A stretch of 64,000 nucleotides of DNA from Furfurilactobacillus curtus (GTDB taxonomy: Bacteria; Bacillota; Bacilli; Lactobacillales; Lactobacillaceae). Below the pieces are notes generated by a model, which saw only the letters and a program-made list of their open reading frames with translations, made no database searches and was not told the origin of the DNA. The stretch lies in assembly GCF_045862785.1 (NCBI RefSeq), contig NZ_BQXO01000006.1, forward strand, positions 1-64,000, given 5' to 3'. Shown here one piece after another: positions 1 through 7,623 of this stretch. The position numbers and the translations under genes are program-made. Position 1 is the first letter of the stretch, and every line of letters starts with the position of its first letter.

Positions 1-1
1 T

Positions 2-304
2 TTGAATGAGAGTGCCTGGCGAATTTTGTTCACGGTCTATCAAAATGATAGTGTATTTGGTGTCAGTGAATTGGCCGACAAGTTACAGGTTCGTCGTTCT
101 GTATTATCTAGCCAATTAAAGCGTTTATTACAAAGTGGTGCGTTAATTACAGAGCGTAGTGAAGTTGATCGTCGACGTGAGCAAGTTCATTTAACCGATG
201 ATGGCAAAGAATTAGTGTTGGATGGAATTAAGCGAACAGATGCGCGGTTGAATCAATTAACTGAAGATCCTCTTCAGCCCGTCGCTGATTATATTGGTAA
301 ATAG
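2..304 (+). CDS. MarR-type winged-helix regulator, 5' end cut by window edge
   Basis: This is the C-terminal ~100 residues of a winged-helix transcription factor. Visible parts are a helix-turn-helix (SELADKLQVRRSVLSSQLKRL), the wing (GALITERSEVDRRREQVHLTDDGKE, the D-x-R-R-x-x-x-x-x-L-T signature of MarR proteins) and a short tail for dimerisation. The reading frame is open to the left edge, so the apparent TTG at base 2 is probably internal. It precedes an ABC exporter in the same direction, which is a common pairing, but a hairpin lies between the two. The ligand is unknown. Confidence 0.75.
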   Translation: MNESAWRILFTVYQNDSVFGVSELADKLQVRRSVLSSQLKRLLQSGALITERSEVDRRREQVHLTDDGKELVLDGIKRTDARLNQLTEDPLQPVADYIGK

Positions 305-332
305 TTATTGAATATAGATAGATTGAATAATA

Positions 333-364
333 AACCGCCCACCATGTGTGGACGGTTATTTGTT
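333..364 (+). terminator. probable intrinsic terminator after the MarR gene
   Basis: An AACCGCCCAC / GTGGACGGTT imperfect stem is followed by a short T-rich run. The stem is modest, so read-through into the exporter gene is possible. Confidence 0.45.
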
Positions 365-518
365 TAATCGGGTTAGATATCTTTCCTAAGGAAACAATTA
401 ATTAAGAAAGGGTAAGGGTTTGCGATCTCGTGGTCGATTATTTGTTTACCAACGGTGAGTTTGCTACTGTTAATGTCAATGGAATTTTAAACTTATAAAG
501 GATTGTGAGGGCAATATT

Positions 519-2438
519 GTGAGCTTTCTGGAATTGAAGGACATTCACAAGTCCTATTATGTGAATAAAGAACCATTTCCTGTCTTAAAAGGCATCAGCT
601 TAAAATTCGAACGTGGCGAATTTGTGTCGATTTTGGGTGAATCCGGTGGTGGGAAGTCAACGCTGATGAATATCATCGGTGGCTTAGACCGTAATTATGA
701 AGGCGACGTGTTATTAGACGGAAAGTCAATGCATGCAGCTAATGATCGAGAGCTGGATAACTATCGCCGGCAAACGATCGGGTTTGTTTTCCAAAGTTTT
801 AACCTTATTAGTCATCTGACACTCTTAGATAATGTCATGGTAAGCTTGGAAATGACGAATCTATCACATAATGAGCAGGTCAAACGCGCGACAGGTTTGC
901 TAGAACAAGTCGGTTTGAGCGAGCACATCCACAAATATCCAAATCAAATTTCCGGTGGTCAAAAACAACGAGTGGCGATCGCTCGGGCATTGGCATCTGA
1001 TCCAGACGTCATCATTGCTGATGAACCAACTGGCGCGTTAGATTCACAAAACACCCAAGAAATTTTGGAGTTGATGGACGGGATTGCTGAAAGCGGCAAG
1101 TTAGTCATCTGTGTGACTCATAGTGAAGCGGTAGCGGAACATGGGACGCGCATTGTCCACATGGAAGATGGCAAGATCAATGAAGATCGAGAATTAAAGC
1201 CGGCCTTTCCAGTTGAGGGTAAACAATTATCGACCCAGACTAAACATCTGAGTTTCCGTTCAACATTAAAGATGAGCTTGAAACATATGCAATATAATAC
1301 CAAGCGCAATCTGTTGATTATCTTTGGTGGTTCAATTGGGATCTTTAGTGTCATTTTGATGTTGGCACTTGGCAACGGGGTCAAGGCCTATATGAATGAT
1401 CAAATAACGAGTCAGATCAATCCAACGACCATTCAAGTGGCGAAGAAGACAAATCAAGAATCTCTCAAAGCAGTGGAAATGACTAAGGCGGATCGTGCTC
1501 GAATTGATAAAGTTAGCGGTGTCACGAACGTTGTGCCTGGTAGTTACGTCGCTAATGGGGTTCAAGTTGCTTATCAAGGCAAGACTCAAAAGATTTTCCA
1601 GTTCCAGACATGGAATAAAACGGAAAAAGTTCGCGATATCAAATTAGGTCATAAACCAGGAACCAATGAAATTTTGATCACTAAGACGACGGCTAAAAAG
1701 TTGAGTAAAGACTATAAATCGTTGGTTGGCAAAACTTTGAATTTCAGCATGACAACTGTTGATGATAATAATCAACCCGTTGGCTTACAACGCAACTTAA
1801 AAGTTTCGGGAATTATTAATTCTGGTACCGATGCTGTTTCTTATGGGACATTACAGAACATGTATACGGAAAAGCACGTGACTTTGCGGCCAAACTTTGC
1901 GGCTGTTTCTACGAAGGATGTGCAAACAACAAAGTCCGTTCAAAATAAGATCAAAGCATTAAAGACTAACGGTAAGACAGCCTTTACGATCACTGGGGTT
2001 GGGGCAATCTTAGATAGCCTAAATACCTATATTTCTTTAGCCTTCTATGTTTTGGCAGGGATTGCAGCTATTTCGTTGTTAGTTTCTGCGATCATGATTA
2101 TCGTCGTGCTTTACATCAGTGTTTCCGAACGAACCAAAGAAATTGGGGTACTACGGGCATTGGGTGTTCGACGCAGTGACATTCGGAATTTATTTGTTTC
2201 AGAAGCCTTCTTTATTGGGTTATTCAGCGCTATCCTGGGCGTTATCCTCGCCTGGCTGGTTGAGTTGTTGATTAATCACTTTGCCAGTGGTGCCATCCAC
2301 TTCGCAATCATTCAGATGACAGGTGGTTATGTGATCTTCGGTCTGTTGATTAGCGTCATTATCAGCTTGTTGGCTGCTTTGGCACCATCACATCAGGCGG
2401 CTAAGCTTGATCCGATTGAATCATTAGCTGTGGAATAA
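519..2438 (+). CDS. MacB-like ABC exporter, fused ATPase-permease
   Basis: A 639-residue ABC exporter half-molecule of the MacB/FtsX type, which works as a dimer in the membrane. The N-terminal ATPase has Walker A GESGGGKST (40-48), signature SGGQ (145-148) and Walker B VIIADEP (164-170). One membrane helix follows near 262-284, then a ~220-residue extracytoplasmic domain and three C-terminal helices (about 505-630) of the FtsX permease fold. The start is a GTG with TGAGG upstream. The fused layout resembles macrolide, bacteriocin-immunity and peptide exporters; the substrate cannot be told. A strong terminator follows, so it is monocistronic or co-transcribed only with the MarR gene upstream. 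Confidence 0.88.
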   Translation: MSFLELKDIHKSYYVNKEPFPVLKGISLKFERGEFVSILGESGGGKSTLMNIIGGLDRNYEGDVLLDGKSMHAANDRELDNYRRQTIGFVFQSFNLISHLTLLDNVMVSLEMTNLSHNEQVKRATGLLEQVGLSEHIHKYPNQISGGQKQRVAIARALASDPDVIIADEPTGALDSQNTQEILELMDGIAESGKLVICVTHSEAVAEHGTRIVHMEDGKINEDRELKPAFPVEGKQLSTQTKHLSFRSTLKMSLKHMQYNTKRNLLIIFGGSIGIFSVILMLALGNGVKAYMNDQITSQINPTTIQVAKKTNQESLKAVEMTKADRARIDKVSGVTNVVPGSYVANGVQVAYQGKTQKIFQFQTWNKTEKVRDIKLGHKPGTNEILITKTTAKKLSKDYKSLVGKTLNFSMTTVDDNNQPVGLQRNLKVSGIINSGTDAVSYGTLQNMYTEKHVTLRPNFAAVSTKDVQTTKSVQNKIKALKTNGKTAFTITGVGAILDSLNTYISLAFYVLAGIAAISLLVSAIMIIVVLYISVSERTKEIGVLRALGVRRSDIRNLFVSEAFFIGLFSAILGVILAWLVELLINHFASGAIHFAIIQMTGGYVIFGLLISVIISLLAALAPSHQAAKLDPIESLAVE

Positions 2439-2455
2439 GCAAAGTTAACATTTTT

Positions 2456-2516
2456 AAAACGGCACTCGATCCAATCACCACTGTTAGTGGGGTTCAAATC
2501 GAGTGCCGTTTTTAAT
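2456..2516 (+). terminator. strong intrinsic terminator
   Basis: A perfect 15-bp stem AAAACGGCACTCGAT / ATCGAGTGCCGTTTT, with a small inner CCAC/GTGG hairpin in the loop, ends in a T-rich stretch just after the ABC exporter gene. Confidence 0.9.
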
Positions 2517-2593
2517 TTGAGCAAATGAAAGAACATTATTTTCGACCATTGTGGTAAAAAGTAGCCTACAATACCAGCAGAGGTGAATGATAC

Positions 2594-3616
2594 ATGAAAT
2601 ATTTAGCGAGCCAAAGTCGCGATATTCGTGAGAACTTAGCGATTGAAACCTATTTAATGGAACATGCTGACTTATCAGAGCCGATCCTTTATTTTTATAT
2701 CAATGATCCTTGCATTATTGTTGGACGTTACCAAAATGTGTTGGAAGAAATTAATCAAGACTATGTTGATCAACACCACATTATTTTGACCCGGCGAACC
2801 TCCGGTGGTGGTGCTGTGTATGATGACTTGGGGAATGTGAGCTTTAGCTTTATTGCCCAAGATGACGGGGACGCGGTCGGTAACTTCAAGCGGTTCACTG
2901 ATCCAGTGATTAAGGCACTCCATGAACTAGGCGCCACTGGAGCAGCGATGACAGGGCGCAATGATTTGACGAACGATGGCAAGAAGTTCTCTGGCAATGC
3001 GATGCACGCCGAAAACGGGCGAATGTTTTCTCATGGAACACTGATGTACGACGTGGATCAGTCGGTCCTAGCTAAAGCGTTAAAGGTGCCGGCGGATAAA
3101 ATTGCGTCTAAGGGAATCAAATCCGTCCGGAGTCGTGTAACTAATCTAAAACCATACTTCAAACCGGCATATCAACAACTGACGATTGAATCATTTCGTG
3201 ACACACTTGCTAAGCAAATCCTTGGTGTTAGCGATTTAAGTCAAGCCACGCCTTATGAATTAGACGCGCAAGGCCAAATGGGGGTACAACAACTGGTAAC
3301 CGATTATTTCAAGAATTGGGATTGGATTTACGGCAAATCACCAGTGTTTAGCGTTCAGCGGCGCCGTCATTTTCCAGCAGGTACGGTAGAATTTTCATTT
3401 GACGTGGATGAAGGTCGCATCACCCAGATGTTGATTAGTGGTGATTTCTTCGGGCAGGCAGCGATCGGTGAAGTAGAAAAGCAGTTAGTCGGGACTCGCT
3501 ATGATCGGCAAAGTGTTGCTGACGTTTTAAACAAACTGCCATTGACTAATTACTTCGGCAAGATTAGCGCTGATGAGTTGGTGGATTTATTGACAAAACA
3601 AGCACCGGTCGTTTAA
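2594..3616 (+). CDS. lplA: lipoate-protein ligase A family
   Basis: A 340-residue cofactor ligase that adenylates lipoate and attaches it to a lysine of E2 subunits (pyruvate dehydrogenase and similar) or GcvH. Family signatures are RRTSGGGAVYDD (about 73-84), the substrate-binding and catalytic-lysine stretch NDLTNDGKKFSGNAM (about 120-135) and a C-terminal accessory domain (about 250-340), giving the bacterial full-length LplA form. The ATG has AGAGGTG upstream. It stands alone between terminators; no lipoylated-enzyme genes are next to it. Scavenging from the medium is expected, since lactobacilli often lack de novo lipoate synthesis (known for the group, not visible here). Confidence 0.92.
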   Translation: MKYLASQSRDIRENLAIETYLMEHADLSEPILYFYINDPCIIVGRYQNVLEEINQDYVDQHHIILTRRTSGGGAVYDDLGNVSFSFIAQDDGDAVGNFKRFTDPVIKALHELGATGAAMTGRNDLTNDGKKFSGNAMHAENGRMFSHGTLMYDVDQSVLAKALKVPADKIASKGIKSVRSRVTNLKPYFKPAYQQLTIESFRDTLAKQILGVSDLSQATPYELDAQGQMGVQQLVTDYFKNWDWIYGKSPVFSVQRRRHFPAGTVEFSFDVDEGRITQMLISGDFFGQAAIGEVEKQLVGTRYDRQSVADVLNKLPLTNYFGKISADELVDLLTKQAPVV

Positions 3617-3632
3617 AGCGCGATGGGTGACC

Positions 3633-3686
3633 AAAAAATCCGTTTCTTCGTCTTAATTACATTGCGAAGGAAACGGATTTTTATTT
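3633..3686. terminator. bidirectional terminator between convergent genes
   Basis: A long stem AAAAATCCGTTTC / GAAACGGATTTTT with A-runs on one side and T-runs on the other serves lplA on the plus strand and the LysR gene on the minus strand. Confidence 0.85.
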
Positions 3687-4586
3687 TTGCCAAAGTAATT
3701 GTTGTCCATATTGGGCTAACAGTTGTTGATGGATGACCTGCATCATTTTGGTCGTCGTAGGCGCTGTTGCTAAAGACTTATTTGCGACCACACACAAGGT
3801 GCGGTAGTGAGGCTCATCAAAGGGATAAATATTAACATCGCCAGTCACTCGCTTTAAGGCTAGATCAGGCAATACACCAAAGCCAAGACCAGCTTCGACC
3901 ATGGAAATAATCGAGGCATCGTCGACTGAATAAGTGAGTGAGTTCGGGGTCACATTGTAACGATCAAGCGTCAGCTTTGTGTCACGGTCATAATCGGACT
4001 GCTGTAAAATGAAGGTCTGATTCGCAACGTCATTACTGGTCACGACCTGACCATTTTTGGGGACATAGTCTTTTGGGGTGATACAAAAAATTTCATCCTT
4101 AATTAAAGCGTGAATTTGCACGTTTTCTTCAATAGGAAGAGCAGAAAAGCCCACATCTAACGTGCCTAAACGAACTCGTTCGGCAATGTCATTGAAATTA
4201 CCTTGATAGATACTGACATTGATTTCTGGATAAGCTTGATGAAACTCACGGATGATTCCGGGTAACCAATTCAGTAAGACCGATGAGAACGCACCTAGAC
4301 GCAATGTCCCTTGGGTTAAGCCGTTGATGTTAGCCGCCTCTTGAGTCAGTCGATGTTCAGAATTAAGTATATCCTGAATAATCGGATAGACCGTTTCACC
4401 ATCTGCGGTCAGCGTGACACCTGTTCGTCGTCGAATAAATAGTGGAAAGCCAAGCTGATTTTCCAACTGGCTGATTGAATGGCTGACAGCGCTAGGGGTA
4501 ATATTGAGCGCTGTTGCGGCGGCTAAGAACGTATGCCGCTCAACGACTGTCGCAAAAACTTGGTACGCAAAAGATGAAACTGCCAT
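3681..4586 (-). CDS. LysR-family transcriptional regulator
   Basis: A 301-residue LTTR. The N-terminal winged helix (FLAAATALNITPSAVSHSISQLENQLGFPLF, about 17-47) is followed by the linker helix and a periplasmic-binding-protein-like co-inducer domain (about 90-290). I place the start at the ATG at 4586 because AGTGAGG lies 6 bases upstream; a GTG 12 bases earlier is part of that ribosome binding site. No divergent target gene is adjacent. Upstream on the same strand are a terminator and an 18-codon gene, so the LysR promoter should lie between 4586 and 4641 or transcription must pass the terminator. The target is unknown. Confidence 0.88.
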   Translation of the reverse strand: MAVSSFAYQVFATVVERHTFLAAATALNITPSAVSHSISQLENQLGFPLFIRRRTGVTLTADGETVYPIIQDILNSEHRLTQEAANINGLTQGTLRLGAFSSVLLNWLPGIIREFHQAYPEINVSIYQGNFNDIAERVRLGTLDVGFSALPIEENVQIHALIKDEIFCITPKDYVPKNGQVVTSNDVANQTFILQQSDYDRDTKLTLDRYNVTPNSLTYSVDDASIISMVEAGLGFGVLPDLALKRVTGDVNIYPFDEPHYRTLCVVANKSLATAPTTTKMMQVIHQQLLAQYGQQLLWQK

Positions 4587-4640
4587 GATCTGCCTCACTT
4601 GTCGTTTGTTTTCCTGATCATACCAAGAATGAGCGTAAAC

Positions 4641-4673
4641 AAAAAGCCCTAGGATTTATATTTCCCAGGGCCT
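4641..4673 (-). terminator. intrinsic terminator (minus strand) after the 18-codon gene
   Basis: On the minus strand GCCCTGGG, a 10-base loop and CCTAGGGC are followed by TTTTTG. It separates the tiny gene at 4710-4766 from the LysR gene and could act either as a plain terminator or as an attenuator. Confidence 0.85.
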
Positions 4674-4709
4674 TTCTTAATGACATCAGTCACCGGTGTA
4701 TCGGCCGAA

Positions 4710-4766
4710 TTAACGAACGATAACCTTCACGTTGGCTGATGCCTTAAGATTATCTCCAATAGTCAA
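4710..4766 (-). CDS. 18-residue small protein gene with perfect Shine-Dalgarno
   Basis: The minus-strand TTG-started frame encodes MTIGDNLKASANVKVIVR and ends with TAA. The ribosome site is exceptional: AAAGGAGGTGAT, a 12-base match to the 3' end of 16S rRNA, 7-9 bases before the TTG. A promoter (TTGACT, 17 bp, TACAGT) sits just upstream and a strong terminator just downstream, so it has every part of an autonomous gene. The peptide is not a membrane helix (net charge about +2) and has no cysteine or signal sequence. I do not recognise the family. It might be a functional small protein, a leader peptide for the LysR gene, or a translated small RNA. Confidence 0.55.
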   Translation of the reverse strand: MTIGDNLKASANVKVIVR

Positions 4767-4795
4767 AGGGCATCACCTCCTTTTTTGATGTACAC

Positions 4796-4824
4796 ACTGT
4801 AACGCGTGGATGAATGGAAGTCAA
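4796..4824 (-). promoter_or_regulatory. promoter of the 18-codon gene
   Basis: The minus strand reads TTGACT (4819-4824), a 17-bp spacer and TACAGT (4796-4801), a good sigma-A-type promoter. The predicted 5' leader before the TTG start is only ~25 nt and is mostly ribosome-binding sequence. Confidence 0.6.
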
Positions 4825-4837
4825 TTGATATGAACTC

Positions 4838-4954
4838 AGAGAGCGTGAACCAGTACGGGTGAGCCCGAGCACCAACGGACAATCGCAATTGGGCGCATTT
4901 TGCCCGGTTGTGGTTGTTGGTTGGACACAGGACTCAGGCCTAGCGAGCACGTTT
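4838..4954 (-). repeat. dispersed hairpin element, subfamily A, copy 4 (inverted)
   Basis: The minus strand reads GTGCTCGC ... TGAGTCC-TGTGT-CCAACCAACAA ... TTGTCCGTTGG-TGCTC-GGGCTCA ... CACGCTCT. This matches the three tandem units at 7251-7604. The outer stem TGAGTCC/GGGCTCA (one G-T pair), the internal loop TGTGT/TGCTC and the inner stem CCAAC.../...GTTGG are kept. It lies immediately upstream of the promoter of the 18-codon gene. Confidence 0.75.
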
Positions 4955-4980
4955 ACATTTAGGTTAGTGCTGGATTACTT

Positions 4981-5125
4981 AGATTGGCCTGCTACAGTTT
5001 TATTCACTGCCGACCAATCTGAACTTCACGGGCATTCGGCTGGAACGCCGTGGGCCTGCTATGAACCCGGAAGTACACCGGTTTCACAGTCAGGCCTTAT
5101 CGTAAGCGAAGACCGCTAACGATAA
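4981..5125. other. cluster of consecutive hairpins, non-coding
   Basis: At least three inverted repeats occur in a row: AGATTGG (4981-4987)/CCAATCT (5014-5020) with an inner CAGT/ACTG; GGCCTG (5053-5058)/CAGGCC (5091-5096); and TTATCGTAAGCG (5097-5108)/CGCTAACGATAA (5114-5125), a 12-bp stem with one A-A mismatch. A weaker CGG/CCG hairpin lies between the first two. Open frames here have no plausible ribosome sites or recognisable protein. This may be a structured RNA or the remains of repeats. Confidence 0.45.
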
Positions 5126-5582
5126 CGACACAGGCTGAGCCGATACCCGCTCCGTTCAGATTGGCCTACTTTTCGGTTTACTAACTTATATTTTGAAGCT
5201 AGACGCCATTTGAAGTCTACCAAGATTGACGCATCCTTGTGTCTGCAAAATAAACTGATCAGCGACTCAGTTGAATATTTTGCCAATTGAGCCTGGAGAA
5301 TATAGATCGGGCAGAGAGTTCCCAACATTGGTGAAACGGCTTTGCTTTATTAACAATCATGAATTTCCATCACATACCTCAAAGATAAACATAACAGGTG
5401 AGTTGCGACGGATAAGCTCATTATTAACGGAGTTGTAAGTTTGGACAAATGTTAAAAATAAATGATAAAGGGCGATACTTGCCTTAGTTCGGAAATTACT
5501 AGTCGCAAGCGGTTTCAAACGGCTTTTTGGGCCACCAAAAATGGCTAGTCGTTAAAAAATGAGGGCACCCCCCGAATCAATG
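5126..5582. other. intergenic stretch without a recognisable gene
   Basis: AT-rich in its second half, with only short unsupported frames. A weak hairpin GCGGTTT/AAACGGC followed by TTTTT lies near 5508-5528. The segment GATTGGCCTAC near 5159 resembles GATTGGCCTGC at 4982, suggesting decayed repeats. Nothing else is supported. Confidence 0.4.
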
Positions 5583-5611
5583 TTTACACATTCTGAAAAT
5601 AACGGTACTAT
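5583..5611 (+). promoter_or_regulatory. promoter of the nucleoside transporter gene
   Basis: TTTACA (5583-5588), exactly 17 bp, TACTAT (5606-5611). Transcription would start near 5618 and leave a ~175-nt leader before the ATG at 5794. Confidence 0.65.
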
Positions 5612-5617
5612 GAATTG

Positions 5618-5793
5618 GTCAGGATGGGTGTATCAGTTACTTCTTTACGGCGTGAACGACCTGCCATTATTTTGCTTTTTCTGATACGGTCATCTGTTCA
5701 AAGAGGGGTGAGATCTAAGCTGCGGTAGTTAGCTTGAATGGGAGCATTCAAGTGGAACATATCTCCAATCATTTTAGAAAGAAGGATATATTG
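5618..5793 (+). promoter_or_regulatory. structured 5' leader of the nucleoside transporter gene
   Basis: The predicted leader holds two perfect stems: GTATCAG (5630-5636)/CTGATAC (5681-5687) closing a ~44-nt loop, and CTTGAATG (5733-5740)/CATTCAAG (5745-5752) with a GGAG loop, shortly before the ribosome site AAGGA (5782-5786). The purine-riboswitch core is not recognisable. The GGAG sequestered in the loop hints at a regulatory leader, but this is inference. Confidence 0.4.
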
Positions 5794-7065
5794 ATGTACT
5801 TAGTTGTTAACATCATTGGTGTGCTCGTTTACCTCTGTATTGCATGGGCACTTTCCAAGAATCGTTCCAAGATTAAGTGGCGTTCAGTTGGGATTATGGT
5901 GGTCTTGAACTTAGTCATTGCTTGGTTATTGACGAGTTTCACCGGTGGTCGTGATGCGGTTAAAGGTGCTGCTGACGGCTTTAACTGGTTGGTTCAAGTG
6001 GCTTACCAAGGGATTAACTTTGCTTTACCTAACTGGGTTGGGGCAACCGGGACGCATCCAGCACCGGTTAACTTCATCACTAGTGCACTACTGCCAATCT
6101 TATTGATTGTGCCAATGTTTGATATTCTGACTTACATCGGGGTATTGCCATGGATTATCAAATGGATTGGTCGTGGCTTAAGCTTTATTACAGGCCAACC
6201 AAAGTTCGAATCATTCTTTGCCGTTGAAATGATGTTCTTAGGTAACACTGAAGCGTTAGCCGTTTCAAAGTTACAATTGACAACCATGAAAGCAGAACGT
6301 GATGTCACTTTGGCAATGATGTCCATGAGTTGTGTGACAGCTTCCATTTTGGGTGCTTATACGCAAATGGTTCCAGGTCAATTTGTTTTAACGGCCGTAC
6401 CGTTGAACTGTATCAACGCGTTGATCGTAACGAACATGTTGAACCCTGTTGACGTTGCACCAGAAGAGGACACGATTGCTAAAATCGGGAACGTTGCTGA
6501 CGAACCTGGCGAAAGCGAAGCTGCTGCGCAAGAAACTGGCGCTGTAGAAGCTAACGGCAAACGTGAACCATTCTTCTCATTCTTAGGGGATTCGATCCTC
6601 GGTGCCGGCACGTTAGTATTGATTATTACTGCTAATGTTATTGCCTTCGTGGCTTTGGCAGCTTTAATCGATCGCTTATTGGGTTTGATTTGGAAGCCAT
6701 TATCACTAGAAAGTATTCTTGGGGTTGTGATGTTTATTCCAGCTTGGTTGATGGGATTAAACGTTCACACTGCCTGGGACTTCTCTCAATTAATGGGTTT
6801 GAAGTTAGTAACGAACGAATTCGTTGTTATGGGTCAAGTGACTGGCAAGATTAACCATTTTGCTCCTCACTACCGTGCCGTATTAACGGTCTTCTTAACC
6901 TCGTTTGCCAACTTTGGGACTACCGGGATGATTATCGGTGCCTTCAAAGGAATGGTTGATAAAGAAAAGAACGACATGGTTTCCAGCAATGTTGGTTACA
7001 TGCTCCTCTCAGGGATTTTAGTTTCACTACTTTCTGCCGGGATGGTTGGTTTATTCATCTGGTAA
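5794..7065 (+). CDS. nupC: concentrative nucleoside transporter (NupC/CNT family)
   Basis: A 423-residue membrane permease that imports nucleosides with a proton or cation gradient. It has an N-terminal helix pair, the CNT nucleoside-recognition domain, the hallmark GNTEALAVSKLQL region (about 150-160), a gate domain with TQMVPGQF, and a C-terminal NFGTTGMIIGA stretch (about 382-392) before the last helices. A charged cytoplasmic insert rich in Glu/Ala occurs around 235-270. The ATG at 5794 is preferred because AAGGA is 7 bases upstream; the frame is open further upstream but crosses the leader hairpin. It is monocistronic, with promoter, leader and terminator of its own. Confidence 0.88.
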   Translation: MYLVVNIIGVLVYLCIAWALSKNRSKIKWRSVGIMVVLNLVIAWLLTSFTGGRDAVKGAADGFNWLVQVAYQGINFALPNWVGATGTHPAPVNFITSALLPILLIVPMFDILTYIGVLPWIIKWIGRGLSFITGQPKFESFFAVEMMFLGNTEALAVSKLQLTTMKAERDVTLAMMSMSCVTASILGAYTQMVPGQFVLTAVPLNCINALIVTNMLNPVDVAPEEDTIAKIGNVADEPGESEAAAQETGAVEANGKREPFFSFLGDSILGAGTLVLIITANVIAFVALAALIDRLLGLIWKPLSLESILGVVMFIPAWLMGLNVHTAWDFSQLMGLKLVTNEFVVMGQVTGKINHFAPHYRAVLTVFLTSFANFGTTGMIIGAFKGMVDKEKNDMVSSNVGYMLLSGILVSLLSAGMVGLFIW

Positions 7066-7103
7066 ACTGATTTTCGTTAAGCTTAGATCAAAACTTACTC
7101 GTC

Positions 7104-7136
7104 AAAAATGTCCTCGATTATGGAGGGCATTTTTTG
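7104..7136 (+). terminator. intrinsic terminator after nupC
   Basis: An AAAAATGTCCTC / GAGGGCATTTTT stem with terminal T-run. Confidence 0.85.
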
Positions 7137-7250
7137 TTGGCTCAAATTAGGACAATCTTTTAACTATCAACCGCTGAAGTTAAATAATTTCTCAAAGCCA
7201 GACTCAAATTCAGACATTTTTAGGGACACGCGGTAAGCTTGAATTGTGGA

Positions 7251-7364
7251 AACGCGCTCGCCATCACTGAAACCTGTGCCCAACCCAAAATCCTGTTCGG
7301 GCTAAGACCGCCCGCTCATGATTTCCCGTTGGTGCTCGGCTTCACCCGTGATGGCTCACGCTCT
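7251..7364 (+). repeat. dispersed hairpin element, subfamily A, copy 1
   Basis: First unit of a tandem triplet with a ~120-bp period. CGCGCTCG opens the unit and CTCACGCTCT closes it. The outer stem is CCATCAC/GTGATGG; the CC-TGTGC and TGCTC-GG internal loop is followed inward by CCAAC/GTTGG. The outer stem sequence differs completely from copies 2 and 3 yet is still self-complementary. Confidence 0.75.
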
Positions 7365-7369
7365 AAAAA

Positions 7370-7484
7370 ACGCGCTCGCAAGTCTTGAGTCCTGTGCACA
7401 ATCAACAATTACTACTGGGTGAAGCCCAGCCGTCCGTAATTGTCCATTGTTGCTCGGACTCAAGGCGGTCCTGCTCACGCTCTA
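7370..7484 (+). repeat. dispersed hairpin element, subfamily A, copy 2
   Basis: CGCGCTCGC start, outer stem TTGAGTCC/GGACTCAA, internal loop TGTGC/TGCTC, inner stem ACAATCAACAATTAC pairing with GTAATTGTCCATTGT, apical GGGTGAAGCCC hairpin, CTCACGCTCT end. The whole unit folds into one long imperfect hairpin. Confidence 0.8.
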
Positions 7485-7490
7485 ATCAAA

Positions 7491-7604
7491 ACGCGTTCGC
7501 AAGACCTGAGTCCTGTGCCCAACCAACAATCACTACCGGGTGAAGCCCACCCGTCCGTGCCTGTCCGTTGTTGCTCGGACTCAAAGCAGCCTTGCTCACG
7601 CTCT
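7491..7604 (+). repeat. dispersed hairpin element, subfamily A, copy 3
   Basis: CGCGTTCGC start, outer stem TGAGTCC/GGACTCA, loop TGTGC/TGCTC, inner stem CAACCAACAATCAC with GTGCCTGTCCGTTG, apical GGGTGAAGCCC, end CTCACGCTCT. It stops only 20 bp before the VanZ start codon, so it is probably transcribed as part of that gene's leader. Confidence 0.78.
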
Positions 7605-7623
7605 AAAAAATGGAGGTGGCATC

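Noticed and set aside
4859..5119. 86-codon plus-strand open frame in the hairpin region
   Set aside because: It starts inside the subfamily-A repeat and runs across the hairpins, has no ribosome site and no recognisable protein features.
5116..5328. 70-codon minus-strand open frame
   Set aside because: No ribosome site or family resemblance, and composition unlike the coding genes.
7251..7604. Tandem repeats considered as a CRISPR array
   Set aside because: Units are ~120 bp, diverged, without constant 24-36-bp repeats and unique spacers, and no cas genes are present.
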